The translations under genes and the position numbers were made by a program. 64,000 nt of DNA, taken from Halodesulfovibrio spirochaetisodalis (GTDB lineage: Bacteria > Desulfobacterota > Desulfovibrionia > Desulfovibrionales > Desulfovibrionaceae). The notes below the pieces were generated by a model. It had not been told where the DNA came from, did no database searches, and saw only the letters and a program-made list of their open reading frames with translations. Below are positions 21,150 through 31,539 of this stretch, in pieces. Positions within the stretch are counted from its first letter, which is position 1, and each line of letters begins with the position of its first letter. Location of the stretch: NCBI RefSeq assembly GCF_001672295.1, contig NZ_JXMS01000003.1, forward strand, positions 119,306 to 183,305, in the 5' to 3' direction.

Positions 21150-21882
21150 CCATCAACTCCACATAATTCTTAATGCCTCCAATGGAGAAGGCAGTAATAT
21201 GTTGTGCTACGCCTATGACTTCACTGTCTGTAAAATACTTTTGCCCTCGTATTAACAGCAAGTCTTCAACGTGCATTGCATAAAAAAACAACTGGGAAAA
21301 ATAACCACCAGTTAATGAATCCAAATGCGTTGTGCCCCATTTGTGATCAGTCATGGCGTCTACGAGCGGGATCACCAACCCCCGCAGCATCAACCAATCC
21401 TTCTCAGCCACTTCCGCAAATGCTTCAAACTCATTGATAAAAGCATCCATGAGCAGCTTGTTTAAGTTCCAATACTCTTCACCATGTGAAATGAGCATTC
21501 CACTCATACAAGCGAGTGTAAAACCAAACAGCTTTTCTTCCGGTTCAGCAGAGTCATCCACCCCACCATGCAACGGGTAGATTTCCCGTACTTCCGAATG
21601 AAATTGTTCAAGCACCGCAGCCAGCAATCTGTCTTTATTACCAAAATAATAATTAACAGCAGATACGTTGGCATTGGCAGCATGACAAATTTCCCGAACC
21701 GTAGCGCCTTGTCCCTGCTGAGCAAAGACGGTACGCGCCGCATTAAAAATACGGCTACGGGTATCCGATGCACTCTGGGCTTGCGCACGTCGTTCTTTCC
21801 ACGTGTTCAGTGCCTGTTCGCGCGAACGGAAATATTCAAGCGCAATTTCTTTAAATCGCGCAGGAAGCACTTTATTTTCCAT
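21073..21882 (-). CDS. TetR/AcrR-family regulator of the RND operon
   Basis: This 269-residue regulator has an N-terminal helix-turn-helix, TRSRIFNAARTVFAQQGQGA followed by TVREICHAANANVSAVNYYF. The larger C-terminal ligand-binding part resembles the CecR/DUF1956 type. A TTG start at 21909 is possible but would lie inside the operator. The ATG at 21882 has GAGG eight bases upstream, so I use it. It overlaps the adaptor gene by 77 bases. Two palindromes directly upstream indicate autorepression with the pump genes in the same transcript. There is an unusual ~45-residue extension before the HTH. Confidence 0.9.
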   Translation of the reverse strand: MENKVLPARFKEIALEYFRSREQALNTWKERRAQAQSASDTRSRIFNAARTVFAQQGQGATVREICHAANANVSAVNYYFGNKDRLLAAVLEQFHSEVREIYPLHGGVDDSAEPEEKLFGFTLACMSGMLISHGEEYWNLNKLLMDAFINEFEAFAEVAEKDWLMLRGLVIPLVDAMTDHKWGTTHLDSLTGGYFSQLFFYAMHVEDLLLIRGQKYFTDSEVIGVAQHITAFSIGGIKNYVELMDAEIDFPTLCSADGCKRYRELNSVQ

Positions 21883-21903
21883 TAAGACCTCATTCTTAAT
21901 CAG

Positions 21904-21954
21904 ATTCAAACAATGTTTGAATCCCTATTTCAAACATTGTTTGAATCTTGTCAA
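21904..21954 (-). promoter_or_regulatory. Double operator and promoter of the TetR-RND operon
   Basis: ATTCAAACAATGTTTGAAT at 21904-21922 is a palindrome around a central A. A near-identical palindrome, TTTCAAACATTGTTTGAAT, lies at 21928-21946. Their centres are 24 bases apart. On the minus strand a TTGACA box at 21954-21949 lies just upstream, and the likely -10 lies between or in the palindromes. Binding there would block RNA polymerase. Confidence 0.85.
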
Positions 21955-22378
21955 GAAAATTATCTATTGAGGCCTGACAGATACAGTCCTCATACTAGGT
22001 CTTACTCACAACATGACACCATATTTTTTACCTAACGTTTTCCTAAATAGCGTCTAAACAAATATTATTAATACATTTCAAACAATTAAAAGAAAGACGA
22101 CAACCAGCAAAAAAGGCTATCTCATTAAAGAAACAAGATCTAACAACCGATAAGTTATAAGCAACGAGACCTTACATCATTTTACGCCGTTTACAGTCAT
22201 TCAGATGAATCAAGTCCCGAACAAACTTCATCTGAATGACGTTACATATACTATTCGAGGTACAATGGGACGATACTCTCAATCTGGGAATCGAGTATCT
22301 TTTCATTGCTGTTTTGCATCGTTACGAGGCCATATGATGTGAAGATTTGACGACTGTTAAATTTTTGGGGGTTGTGAC
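21955..22378. other. Intergenic region between divergent tetR and the chemoreceptor, with an inverted repeat
   Basis: This is a gene-free, AT-rich stretch. A perfect 14-bp inverted repeat, gtcattcagatgaa (22196-22209) and ttcatctgaatgac (22227-22240), has a 17-base loop. A second small hairpin, gatactc/gagtatc followed by TTTT, lies at about 22273-22302. Both precede the chemoreceptor gene and may be leader structures or an operator. No promoter could be assigned with confidence. Confidence 0.5.
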
Positions 22379-24802
22379 ATGGGGCTAAATTTTAATAAAA
22401 AATTAATAGGCTCTATACTGATTGTAATAGTACTTCTCCTCGGCGTATTAAGCTGGAGCAACTACACAGTTTCTCATGATGCACTTGTTAATCTTGGCAA
22501 GCAGTTCATCAGTACTATGGTTGTAAGTTTGAAAGACAGCGTGGAAATGCAGCACAGCATTACACTGGAAAAACTTTCAACAGACATTAATGTGTTCGAA
22601 GATGAAGTCGAACTACATGGCGGCATATCTCTTGATGCCAGCAAAACCATTACGACTGACATTACAAATCAGATTACAAAAAAGACTGAATCTGTAACCA
22701 TCCCGTCCCTTACACTGGGAACCGGTGCTGACAGTACAGTTCTTAATGAAAGCAACAAACTTGTTGATAACATTCAAGAAACTGTCGGCGGCACTGCAAC
22801 CATCTTTCAAGTCCTTCCGGGAAAACTTCTCCGCATCTCTACCAATGTAAAAAAACTTAACGGAAAACGTGCCACTGGCACATACATTCCATCCAGCAGC
22901 CCTGTGTACCAGACGGTGATGGGCGGCAACACCTTCCGCGGGCGAGCTTTCGTAGTTAACGCATGGTACGTAACCACATACAAACCACTAAAAGACACAA
23001 ATGGTAGCATTATTGCCGTGGTTTATTGTGGCCGCCCGATGATGACAACTCCGTTACTCGAAATGGTCAAAAAAGTTACATATAATGGATACGGATATCC
23101 ATTTATCACCCGTACTGACGGCAGCTTTGTCTACCACCCTGATGCAGCATTTATGGCAAATGGCAACTTGGCCGACACAGAAGCTGGCCGCGCCATCATG
23201 AAAAGCGGAGAAGGTTTTACGAATTACACATTCAAAGGAGAAAAAAGACTATCCTTTGTTAAGTACATTAAATCCCGCGACTGGCATGTCGGCTTCACTG
23301 TTCCGGAAAAATATCTAAGCCTTAAAGCTGATGAAACTCTGAAAAAACTCAGCATGGCCAGCATTGTCTGCGGCATCCTGCTTTCCAGCCTCACACTTGT
23401 CTTCCTGCTCAGGAACCTGCTTGCACCGCTGGAAGAACTTGGAAAAACAACGCGCAAAATTGCAGCCGGCGACCTGAATGCCCATTATGAGTACAGCCTT
23501 CAGGATGCCATCGGCAGCACAGTAACTTCTGTTAACACCATGGTGGCAGAGCTTAAGAATAAGCTAGGCTTTTCTGAAGGTGTTTTAAACGGAATTCCTG
23601 CTCCATGCTCTATCATCGGACCCGACCTTACAGTGCTTTGGACAAACTCACAACTACTTGACTATATTGGCAAAAAAGGAGACACTGAAAGCTATAAAGG
23701 AATGCGTTCAGGTGAGTTCTTCTACGGCGATGCCAACCGCGAAACAATTGCAGATAAGGCTATTCTTTCTGAAAAAGCCATTACGCAAGATATCGAAGTA
23801 CAACACCCTTCCGGACGAACCCTGTACATTGCTGTCAGCTCCACACCGTTTTACGATATGGACGGTAACCTGCTTGGCTCCGTTACGTTCTGGCATGACA
23901 TGACCGAAATCCGTGAAAACCAGACCGTTATTCTCCGTCAGAATGAACGCATTGCCGATACGGCAGCGCAAGCCCATTCTATTGCAGACCAAGTTTCTTC
24001 CGCATCCGAACAGCTGTCTGCACAAGTTGAGCAGTGTAGAATCGGCGCCTCTACTCAGGCAGAGCGCGCCGGAGAATCAGCCATCGCCATTGAAGAGATG
24101 AACTCCACAACGCTTGAAGTTGCTAAAAATGCCGCGGACGCTGCCGAAAATGCAGACGAAGCAAAAAGCATTGCAGAAGAAGGTGCCACTGTTGTCTCCA
24201 ACGTCATCACCTCCACAGAAGAAGTCCACTCACACACCGAGCTCATGCAGAATACTCTTACAGAGCTCAGCGCTCAGGCTGAAGGGATCGGTAATATTAT
24301 CAGTGTGATTAACGACATTGCAGACCAGACCAACCTTCTGGCGCTTAACGCGGCTATTGAAGCAGCCCGTGCTGGTGAAGCAGGACGCGGATTTGCCGTT
24401 GTAGCAGATGAAGTGCGCAAACTTGCTGAAAAAACAGTGAATGCCACCAAGGAAGTTGAATCCGTAGTACAGGGTATTCAAAGCAGTACCTCAAGCACAA
24501 TTACGCATATGAATGATGTTTCCCGCCTTGTTGAGGGAACAGCGTCACAAACACAAAATGCTGGCAAAGCACTGGGACAAATTGTCGGTACGGTACTTGA
24601 GACCTCTGACCGTGTGCGATCCATTGCAACCGCCGCTGAAGAACAATCCGCAGCAGCAGAGCAAATTGCCGGAGCATCCGGTGAGGTGAACCGCCTTGCT
24701 GATGAATCTGCACAAGCCCTTACCGAATCAGCTCACGCTGTAATGGAACTCTCCAGACTTGCTCAGAATCTCAAAACGCTTATTGACGAGTTGCAGCAGT
24801 AA
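22379..24802 (+). CDS. Methyl-accepting chemotaxis protein with Cache, HAMP and PAS domains
   Basis: This 807-residue chemoreceptor has TM1 at about residues 9-28 and a periplasmic Cache-type sensor to about 320 that includes [20 protein letters not shown] and the membrane-proximal [14 protein letters not shown]2 is at about 324-346. HAMP then follows ([20 protein letters not shown]), then a cytoplasmic PAS domain ([20 protein letters not shown]). The C-terminal signalling helix carries the conserved tip [20 protein letters not shown] near residue 650. It senses small molecules and signals to CheA/CheW, encoded elsewhere. The ATG follows a GGGGG ribosome site. Having both a periplasmic Cache and an internal PAS domain suggests two inputs. 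Confidence 0.93.
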   Translation: MGLNFNKKLIGSILIVIVLLLGVLSWSNYTVSHDALVNLGKQFISTMVVSLKDSVEMQHSITLEKLSTDINVFEDEVELHGGISLDASKTITTDITNQITKKTESVTIPSLTLGTGADSTVLNESNKLVDNIQETVGGTATIFQVLPGKLLRISTNVKKLNGKRATGTYIPSSSPVYQTVMGGNTFRGRAFVVNAWYVTTYKPLKDTNGSIIAVVYCGRPMMTTPLLEMVKKVTYNGYGYPFITRTDGSFVYHPDAAFMANGNLADTEAGRAIMKSGEGFTNYTFKGEKRLSFVKYIKSRDWHVGFTVPEKYLSLKADETLKKLSMASIVCGILLSSLTLVFLLRNLLAPLEELGKTTRKIAAGDLNAHYEYSLQDAIGSTVTSVNTMVAELKNKLGFSEGVLNGIPAPCSIIGPDLTVLWTNSQLLDYIGKKGDTESYKGMRSGEFFYGDANRETIADKAILSEKAITQDIEVQHPSGRTLYIAVSSTPFYDMDGNLLGSVTFWHDMTEIRENQTVILRQNERIADTAAQAHSIADQVSSASEQLSAQVEQCRIGASTQAERAGESAIAIEEMNSTTLEVAKNAADAAENADEAKSIAEEGATVVSNVITSTEEVHSHTELMQNTLTELSAQAEGIGNIISVINDIADQTNLLALNAAIEAARAGEAGRGFAVVADEVRKLAEKTVNATKEVESVVQGIQSSTSSTITHMNDVSRLVEGTASQTQNAGKALGQIVGTVLETSDRVRSIATAAEEQSAAAEQIAGASGEVNRLADESAQALTESAHAVMELSRLAQNLKTLIDELQQ

Positions 24803-24847
24803 TACAAACGCTGCCTGATTGAGATACATCTGGCACTACCCAAATAT

Positions 24848-24896
24848 AAAAGCCAATCTCAGCACAAATTCCTTCTGTGCTGGGATTGGCTTTTGT
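24848..24896 (+). terminator. Terminator after the chemoreceptor gene
   Basis: Agccaatctcagcaca pairs with tgtgctgggattggct (one G-U), followed by TTTTGTT. The following ~270 bases up to 25166 show no gene and nothing clearly recognisable. Confidence 0.9.
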
Positions 24897-25166
24897 TACA
24901 CAGCCAGATGCAGCGCTCTAATCCCACAATCAGGTACTTCTTAGCGTTAATGCATCCAAACAGCATTTGTAACCTCCACTGAAGAAATGCACTATATGGC
25001 AGAGTACATTGTATCTGAATCTGAGAATAACGCCCCGTAACACTTCACTCTGCCCCCCATGAGTGATATGCCCATGTTATTGACACACCATTCCCGAAAG
25101 TACACAGCCTGTCGCACAATATTGTCCCAAGTTACGTATCAAAGACAGGCACTATAGGAGCAGCTA

Positions 25167-26018
25167 GTGTTTATAGAGAGAGCAGCAACACAACTTACAT
25201 ACGCACATCGCGGTGCAAGAGCCTACGCACCTGAAAATACCATGCCTGCGTTTACCAAAGCACTCGAGCTTGGTGCTGAAGCAATAGAGCTTGATGTACA
25301 ACTGACCAAAGATGGCCATCCGGTTGTGTTCCACGACTATGTGCTTACCCGCACCACTAATATTTCCAAGCTGCCACAGTTACAAAAACATGATGAAAAA
25401 ACCGGCATCCACCACCTGACCTTGCGCGAAGTACAGACCCTTGATGCTGGGGCGTGGTATGCAGAAGCAGACCCGTTCAACCAGATTACAAAAGGTGCTG
25501 TTTCGTCAGACGAAGCAGCAGCGTTTACAGGAACACAAATCCTGACACTGGAAGAAACGCTTCATTTTTTCAAAAAATCAAACATGCTGCTGAATCTGGA
25601 AATAAAAGATCAGACAGAAATTGATGACCATACACACACCATTGTACATACGGTTATTGATCAAATTCGCGGACGCGATGTGGCAGCTCAAATTTTGATA
25701 TCTTCGTTCAATCACGAGTACCTCAAAACCATCCATACCATTATGCCGGAAATGCCGCTTGGTGTGCTCACAGAAGAACGTATTGAACACCCTGCTGAGT
25801 ACTGCAAAAAACTCAATGCAACTGCCTACCATCCATGCCGCAGCATTACGACTGCTGAAGACATTCAGGCGTTGCATAACGCCGGATTACTGGTGAACAT
25901 CTGGACAATAAACTGCGAAAAAGAGCTCTCGACGTTTGCTCAATGGGGAACTGACGGTCTTATTTCTGACTTCCCTGATCTTGCCCTTACTGCCATAAAG
26001 AACGTAACGTTGAGCTAA
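25167..26018 (+). CDS. Glycerophosphodiester phosphodiesterase
   Basis: This 283-residue TIM-barrel enzyme of the GDPD family hydrolyses glycerophosphodiesters to glycerol-3-phosphate and an alcohol. The catalytic signature is complete: AHRGARAYAPENT (His14, Glu23), EAIELDVQLTKDGHPVVFHD (Glu41, Asp43, His56), LLNLEIKD and the late W-T pair in VNIWTINCE. There is no signal peptide, so it acts in the cytoplasm. The start is GTG with AGGAG upstream. It lies 24 bases before dsdA, with which it probably forms an operon, although the biochemical link is not obvious. Confidence 0.93.
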   Translation: MFIERAATQLTYAHRGARAYAPENTMPAFTKALELGAEAIELDVQLTKDGHPVVFHDYVLTRTTNISKLPQLQKHDEKTGIHHLTLREVQTLDAGAWYAEADPFNQITKGAVSSDEAAAFTGTQILTLEETLHFFKKSNMLLNLEIKDQTEIDDHTHTIVHTVIDQIRGRDVAAQILISSFNHEYLKTIHTIMPEMPLGVLTEERIEHPAEYCKKLNATAYHPCRSITTAEDIQALHNAGLLVNIWTINCEKELSTFAQWGTDGLISDFPDLALTAIKNVTLS

Positions 26019-26042
26019 CCCAACCTCACACAGGAGTTCTCC

Positions 26043-27392
26043 ATGCCTGCCCAGACTGAACAGACTATTGCAAACTGGAAAAATAACGCGTTCATCAATC
26101 AACTTATAGATCTTACCGAAACTGTATGGTTCAATCCTGACACACTCCCTTTTGCGGAGGCAACCAAAGGCATTGCACTCTCCAGAGCAGACGTAGAAGA
26201 CGCAGCAGCACGGCTTGAACGCTTTCGTCCATACATTGAAAAAGTATTCCCTGAAACAGAAGCAAGTGAGGGGATGATTGAGTCGCCCCTGCGCCATATT
26301 CCTTACATGAAATCAGCATTAAGCGAATATTTCCGAACACAACTCTCTGGAGAGCTTCTGCTTAAGTGTGACAGCGAGCTGCCCATATCCGGCTCCATAA
26401 AAGCACGCGGCGGTATTTACGAAGTTCTCAATCATGCAGAAAAGCTTGCACTCGGTGCAGAATTACTTTCCGAATCAGATGATTACTCCAAGCTCGACAG
26501 TGAAGAATTCAAACATTTCTTCAGCAAGCACGCCATTGCGGTTGGCTCTACCGGCAATCTGGGGCTTTCCATCGGAATCATCAGCGCACAGCTGGGCTTC
26601 TCTGTCACTGTGCACATGTCAGCCGACGCACGTCAGTGGAAAAAAGACATGCTGCGCTCCAAAGGAGTACATGTCATTGAATATGATTCTGACTATTCAA
26701 CGGCTGTAGCCGAAGGAAGAAAGCAAGCAGCAACAAATCCTTATTGCTATTTCATTGATGATGAAAACTCTGTAACGCTGTTTCTTGGTTATGCTGTTGC
26801 AGCAGAACGACTCAAACAGCAGCTTGAAGAGAAAAATATTACTGTTGATGCTGATCACCCGCTTTTTGTCTATCTCCCATGTGGTGTCGGAGGCGGCCCG
26901 GGCGGCGTTGCTTTCGGGCTGAAGCTTGTTTTCGGGGACAATGTGCACTGCTTCTTTGCTGAGCCCACACGTTCTCCTGCAATGCTCATCGGCCTGTATA
27001 CAGGACTACATGATGCTGTATCAGTTCAGGATTTCGGCATAGATAACAAAACAGTTGCAGACGGCCTTGCAGTAGGCAGACCTTCAGGATTTGTCGGAAA
27101 AACCATGCAGCATATGATTGATGGTACATTCACCGTAAGTGATGATACCATGTTCAAACTGCTCACCATGCTGACAGACTCAGAAGGCATCAAGCTGGAA
27201 CCTTCCGCTCTTGCCGGCATGTCCGGTATTGTCCACATGCATAACCACAGGGAATATATCCAGCAACACAACCTGCAAGACACCATGCCTTCGGCAACAC
27301 ATATCGCATGGGGTACAGGCGGAAGTATGGTGCCGGATGAAGAAATGCAAAAATACTATGAAACCGGAGCCGCTTTACTCAAAAAAACATAG
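26043..27392 (+). CDS. dsdA: D-serine ammonia-lyase (D-serine dehydratase)
   Basis: This 449-residue PLP enzyme of fold type II converts D-serine to pyruvate and ammonia. The PLP lysine is in [10 protein letters not shown] (Lys120). The phosphate-binding loop is GSTGNLGLS, and the Gly-rich [12 protein letters not shown] segment is typical of DsdA. Length is normal. It has CAGGAG six bases before the ATG. It detoxifies or uses D-serine. No dsdC regulator or dsdX transporter is adjacent. The neighbours (GDPD, adenine deaminase) suggest a general nitrogen or carbon scavenging group. Confidence 0.94.
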   Translation: MPAQTEQTIANWKNNAFINQLIDLTETVWFNPDTLPFAEATKGIALSRADVEDAAARLERFRPYIEKVFPETEASEGMIESPLRHIPYMKSALSEYFRTQLSGELLLKCDSELPISGSIKARGGIYEVLNHAEKLALGAELLSESDDYSKLDSEEFKHFFSKHAIAVGSTGNLGLSIGIISAQLGFSVTVHMSADARQWKKDMLRSKGVHVIEYDSDYSTAVAEGRKQAATNPYCYFIDDENSVTLFLGYAVAAERLKQQLEEKNITVDADHPLFVYLPCGVGGGPGGVAFGLKLVFGDNVHCFFAEPTRSPAMLIGLYTGLHDAVSVQDFGIDNKTVADGLAVGRPSGFVGKTMQHMIDGTFTVSDDTMFKLLTMLTDSEGIKLEPSALAGMSGIVHMHNHREYIQQHNLQDTMPSATHIAWGTGGSMVPDEEMQKYYETGAALLKKT

Positions 27393-27553
27393 TGCGCCAA
27401 CACGAAACCTTGCAACAATACAAATATCATCAACATGTTACACAACCAAAGAGCTGAACACATCCTTCTTCTTTCATCCGAACCTGTTACATGATATTTG
27501 CTCCGTACTTTACACGACAGTTCGTGGCAGCACATCATATATAAGGACAGATC

Positions 27554-29290
27554 ATGACAGAACGCGAAGCTCTTACCCGTCGAATCGATATGGCGGCAGG
27601 CCGTATTCCCGTAGACACTCTCATTACCAACTGCAAAGTTGTTGATGTATTTTCTCAGACTATTTTTGAAAGCGCTGTTGCCATAGGTGACGGTAAAATT
27701 GTCGGCTTCGGTGAATACGAGGCAGCACACACAATTGATGCTGCTGGCGGCTATCTCATGCCGGGGCTTATTGACGGACACGTGCACATTGAGTCCTCTG
27801 TTGTCTCACCGGCACAATTCGCCAAATGCGTTCTGCCATACGGCACCACTACAATCATTGCAGACCCGCACGAAATTGCTAACGTCTGCGGCCTTGAAGG
27901 CATCCGCTATATGCTTGATGCGTCTAAAGACCTGCCACTGAATGTCCGTATCATGCTTCCATCCTGTGTTCCTGCAACACCGTTTGAAAACTCCGGCGCC
28001 ACGCTCACTGCAAAAGAATTATCTGAACTTATCGATCACGAAGGTGTGCACGGCCTTGCGGAAGTAATGAACTTTCCCGGCGTTATTAACAGCGACCCGA
28101 CCGTGCTGGATAAAATCGACATGGCTGCATCCCGCGGCCTTGTTTCTGACGGACACACACCGGGATTATCCGGTCGTGACCTGATTGCTTATGCCGCAGC
28201 AGGCATCAAAACAGATCACGAATGTTCAAGTGTAGAAGAAATGCACGAACGCATTCGCCTTGGCATGTATGTGCTTATCCGCGAAGGCTCTGCAACCAAG
28301 GATCTACGCGCTCTTGCCAAGGGACTGACAGATGCCAACTACAGACGTTGCGTTTTCTGCACAGACGACCGTGAACCGGCAGACATCCTTGCAAACGGCC
28401 ACTTGAACAAGAACCTCAAAATTGCTGTTGAAGAAGGTATTGACCCTCTGCAAGCCATTACCATCGGAACACTGAATACAGCCGAATGTTATGGCCTGAA
28501 AAGCAAAGGCGCCGTCGCTCCGGGCTACGATGCTGACATTATGATCGTTCGTGATCTCACAAATTTTGAAGTCAGCCACGTGTTCACCAGCGGAAAACAC
28601 ATCGCAGAGAATGGAACCCTGCTTGTCGAACCGCAAGAGCTTGTTCGTGACTCTGTACGCGACACTGTAAATCTTTCTCCAATCAACATTGAAGACCTTA
28701 CACTCAAGCTCTCCAGCAACAAGGTTCGCACAATACATGTTATTCCGGATACTGTACTCACAGAATCCGTTACAAAGGAAGTCGTTCTTGATGACAACGG
28801 TTGCTTCAACCCGCGCCAGAATGAAGGCCTTGCTAAAATCGCTGTAGTTGAGCGCCACAACGCCACCGGCAACATCGGTCTTGGTATCTTTGAAAATTAC
28901 CACATCACCAATGGCGCCATTGCCACCACTATCGCCCACGATTCACATAACATTGTAGTTGCAGGCGATAATGATGAAGATATGCTGACAGCCATTAACG
29001 ACCTTAAAGAAATCGGCGGCGGTATTACGCTCGTACGGGAAGGCAAGGTGCTTGGTCATCTGCCGTTACCTATTGCCGGCCTCATGTCTGACCGTCCTGC
29101 ACAGGAAGTTGCTGCAAAAATGGAAGAACTACTGACCCTTGCCAAAGAGTTCAACATCAACCCGAAACTGCAGCCATTCATGACACTCAGCTTCATGAGC
29201 CTGCCTGTTATTCCGGCGCTCAAGCTTACTGACGGCGGGCTGTTTGATGTTACGACATTCTCATTCGTTCCTGTTGAGGCAGACGCCTAA
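27554..29290 (+). CDS. ade: Adenine deaminase (amidohydrolase family)
   Basis: This 578-residue enzyme deaminates adenine to hypoxanthine in purine salvage. The amidohydrolase metal motif GLIDGHVHIESS (His76, His78) is followed by the family run GTTTIIADPHEIANVCG, GLAEVMNFPGVI, DGHTPGLSG and FCTDDREP. The C-terminal adenine-deaminase domain ends TFSFVPVEADA. It is preceded by AAGGACAG as a weak ribosome site. The 160-base gap after dsdA holds nothing recognisable. With the nucleoside hydrolase at 33144-34217, the window has two enzymes of nucleobase recovery, though they lie far apart. Confidence 0.95.
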   Translation: MTEREALTRRIDMAAGRIPVDTLITNCKVVDVFSQTIFESAVAIGDGKIVGFGEYEAAHTIDAAGGYLMPGLIDGHVHIESSVVSPAQFAKCVLPYGTTTIIADPHEIANVCGLEGIRYMLDASKDLPLNVRIMLPSCVPATPFENSGATLTAKELSELIDHEGVHGLAEVMNFPGVINSDPTVLDKIDMAASRGLVSDGHTPGLSGRDLIAYAAAGIKTDHECSSVEEMHERIRLGMYVLIREGSATKDLRALAKGLTDANYRRCVFCTDDREPADILANGHLNKNLKIAVEEGIDPLQAITIGTLNTAECYGLKSKGAVAPGYDADIMIVRDLTNFEVSHVFTSGKHIAENGTLLVEPQELVRDSVRDTVNLSPINIEDLTLKLSSNKVRTIHVIPDTVLTESVTKEVVLDDNGCFNPRQNEGLAKIAVVERHNATGNIGLGIFENYHITNGAIATTIAHDSHNIVVAGDNDEDMLTAINDLKEIGGGITLVREGKVLGHLPLPIAGLMSDRPAQEVAAKMEELLTLAKEFNINPKLQPFMTLSFMSLPVIPALKLTDGGLFDVTTFSFVPVEADA

Positions 29291-29325
29291 CAACAGACGC
29301 AAAATGATTCTGACATAATTCAATA

Positions 29326-29364
29326 TAAAAAGGTTGGCCTGTGTACACAGGCCAACCCTTTATT
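29326..29364. terminator. Bidirectional terminator between ade and larC
   Basis: A perfect 26-bp palindrome at 29332-29357 (half-site ggttggcctgtgt) is flanked by an A run on the left and CTTTATTT on the right, serving both convergent genes. Confidence 0.88.
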
Positions 29365-29408
29365 TATACAAAACACACTCCGTTGCTAAACAGAGTAGCT
29401 TCATCAGA

Positions 29409-30587
29409 CTATTTTTTCTTATCAAACAGCATGTAGCGAAGCTCCGGCAAGCTACGTCCTGTTTTTTTTGAAAATTTCACCAGCTCTTCATATTCAGGTT
29501 TAGACATTTTCATGCCGTCAATATGATAGCTCTTCCCGTCCATCTCACCGTACGGAGTTTCTGTCCGCTCCTCACGCCGTGGTAATAATACCCGCTCTAT
29601 CTTTTGTCTGCGTATTCCGAGCGAATGGGTATGCGCAAAGAACAGCTGTTCCATGCGGCTCAAATCTTCCGGCTTGCAAAGCACCTTGAAACTTCCCGCA
29701 GGACGATTCTTCTTCATAATCCCTGCTGCAAAAAAGACATCCAGCGCTCCTGCATCCATAAACACATCAAAGCACCGTCCCAACTCTTCACCTGTCAGAT
29801 GATCTATATGACTCTCCAGTACATAAATCTCATCCGTTGTGGCAGTGGAATCTGTCTCCTCCACCGTCTCTTCTGCCGGAAGTTGCGGTTCCAGCAAGCT
29901 TATCCGAAGCCCGCCGCCTGTCTCACGCTGCCCGTAACCAGTACCTGTTGTAAGAAGAGTCCCCTCCGCACCGGAAGTAAACTTGGTAACAAGCTGGTCA
30001 ATAAGTAACGCACCAGTAGGAGTAATAAGTTCTTCCTCATATTCTGTGGCAAAAACAGGCTTCCCTTTCAGCAGTTCAAGGACTGCCGGCGCAGGAAGCG
30101 GAAGCACGCCATGTTCACATTCAACCGTACCGGAGAACCATGGCAACTGGGAGGCTGCAACCTTTGTAACGCCAAGCTGCTCAAGCGCCCAGAAAGCGCC
30201 CACAACATCCACAAGCGTATCAATGGCACCGACTTCATGAAAATGAATCTCTTTGACGGCCTTGCCGTGAACAGCTGCCTCGACTTCTGCAAGACGCTGA
30301 AACGCCTGTACAGACCGCACCCGCACTTCGGGAGACACATTCAGCTTTTTGATGATCTCTACAATTTCAGGAAGATGACGCAAAGGCTGGCCATCAGGCC
30401 ATTCTATGGAAACTTTTGCGCCCACAATGGACTGCCGCAATGTACTGACAGGGGCTATGGAAACATAAATGCCAGCCTCAATAAAAATTCGCTGCAACCG
30501 CGACAGATCTACACCCAGTTCATGCACAGCGGCCAAAAACATATCGCCGCCAAGCCCATACCTGCAATCCATATACAATGTTTTCAT
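29409..30587 (-). CDS. larC: LarC, nickel insertion protein for the nickel-pincer cofactor
   Basis: This 392-residue protein matches LarC (formerly DUF111), which inserts nickel into the pyridinium bis-thiocarboxylate cofactor of lactate racemase-like enzymes. It starts MKTLYMDCRYGLGGDMFLAA, contains EIHFHEVGAIDTLVDVVG, ITPTGALLI and later GYGQRETGGGLRI, and is a single intact frame. In some bacteria larC is split by programmed frameshifting. ATGs at 30596 and 30593 are possible. AAGG spacing favours 30587. LarA, LarB and LarE are not encoded nearby, so the client enzyme is unknown. The link to lactate metabolism is an inference. Confidence 0.9.
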   Translation of the reverse strand: MKTLYMDCRYGLGGDMFLAAVHELGVDLSRLQRIFIEAGIYVSIAPVSTLRQSIVGAKVSIEWPDGQPLRHLPEIVEIIKKLNVSPEVRVRSVQAFQRLAEVEAAVHGKAVKEIHFHEVGAIDTLVDVVGAFWALEQLGVTKVAASQLPWFSGTVECEHGVLPLPAPAVLELLKGKPVFATEYEEELITPTGALLIDQLVTKFTSGAEGTLLTTGTGYGQRETGGGLRISLLEPQLPAEETVEETDSTATTDEIYVLESHIDHLTGEELGRCFDVFMDAGALDVFFAAGIMKKNRPAGSFKVLCKPEDLSRMEQLFFAHTHSLGIRRQKIERVLLPRREERTETPYGEMDGKSYHIDGMKMSKPEYEELVKFSKKTGRSLPELRYMLFDKKK

Positions 30588-30724
30588 GTGCATCATCCTT
30601 ATATCACGGGGACAGTAAAACCGGTGGAGAACTCTAGTGTGCCATCAAACAAAAAAATTATATCTATTATCTACTAAGCTAACACTCAAACAAAGTACAG
30701 CCGTCTGATTATGGCAAATTTCGC

Positions 30725-30754
30725 TTGTTCAGCCATAAAATAAATGCTTATATA
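30725..30754 (+). promoter_or_regulatory. Putative promoter of the CBS-ACT gene
   Basis: TTGTTC at 30725-30730, then a 17-18 base spacer, then TTATATA at 30748-30754, in an AT-rich stretch about 60 bases before the gene. Confidence 0.45.
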
Positions 30755-30811
30755 TAAAACAAGTATACTATCAATGATCAAACGTATGAGTGTATTTCAG
30801 GAGGAAAAATC

Positions 30812-31486
30812 ATGCTGATTCGCGACTGGATGGCAAAAGATGTAATTACTGTCTCGCCCGATACATCAATGATGAAGGCCTCCAAGGCTCTAAAAACACA
30901 CAATATCAGCCGTGTTCCTGTAGTTGATCAGGACGGCCGTATTGTCGGGATTGTCTCTGACCGGGACATCAAAGAAGCCTCTCCTTCCAAAGCTACAACA
31001 CTTGATGTTCATGAGCTTTACTACCTGCTCTCTGAAATCAAGGTTAAGGACATTATGACAGTGGACCCGCTTGTAACAAGCCCGGACAACACTGTTGAAA
31101 ATGCCGCTATCATGATGATTGAAAAAGACTTTGGCGGACTCCCTGTAGTTAATGAAGATGGAAAGCTGGAGGGCATTATCACAGTAAGTGATATCTTTAA
31201 TGTGCTCATCAGTATTACCGGTGTTCGTCATGGCGGTGTCCAGTTCGGTATCCGATTGCCGAACGAGGCCGGAACCCTGCGTCCGATTCTGAACGTTATG
31301 CGCGAGCACAAAGCGCGTATCGTTTCTATCCTCTCTTCCATGGAAGAAGAGGAAGGAAAAGGCACCCGCGATGTGAACATTCGTATCATGCCTATGGAAC
31401 GCACCAAGGAAAACCAGATAATTGAAGAACTTAAAAGCAAGTTCAATGTCATTTTCTGGGCGCGTGACAATGTGCACCCTCAATAA
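30812..31486 (+). CDS. CBS-pair plus ACT domain protein
   Basis: This 224-residue cytoplasmic protein has two CBS domains. The first is at residues 1-60, with the signatures WMAKDVITVSPDTSM and RIVGIVSDRDI. The second is at 75-140, with DIMTVDPLVTSP and LEGIITVSDIF. A C-terminal ACT-like domain (about 145-222) contains FGIRLPNEAGTLRPILNVMR. CBS pairs bind adenine nucleotides and ACT domains bind amino acids or similar ligands, so this is a likely energy or metabolite sensor. It is similar in build to AcuB-type proteins. Strong AGGAGG ribosome site. It stands alone, so the target is unknown. Confidence 0.88.
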   Translation: MLIRDWMAKDVITVSPDTSMMKASKALKTHNISRVPVVDQDGRIVGIVSDRDIKEASPSKATTLDVHELYYLLSEIKVKDIMTVDPLVTSPDNTVENAAIMMIEKDFGGLPVVNEDGKLEGIITVSDIFNVLISITGVRHGGVQFGIRLPNEAGTLRPILNVMREHKARIVSILSSMEEEEGKGTRDVNIRIMPMERTKENQIIEELKSKFNVIFWARDNVHPQ

Positions 31487-31510
31487 CCTGCTCAAATTGT
31501 GCAAAACTAC

Positions 31511-31539
31511 GGGCGGCTTTTCCAAGCCGTCCTTTTTTT
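31511..31539 (+). terminator. Terminator after the CBS-ACT gene
   Basis: Gggcggctt (31511-31519) and aagccgtcc (31524-31532) form a 9-bp stem with G-U pairing and a 4-base loop, followed by seven T residues. Confidence 0.92.
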
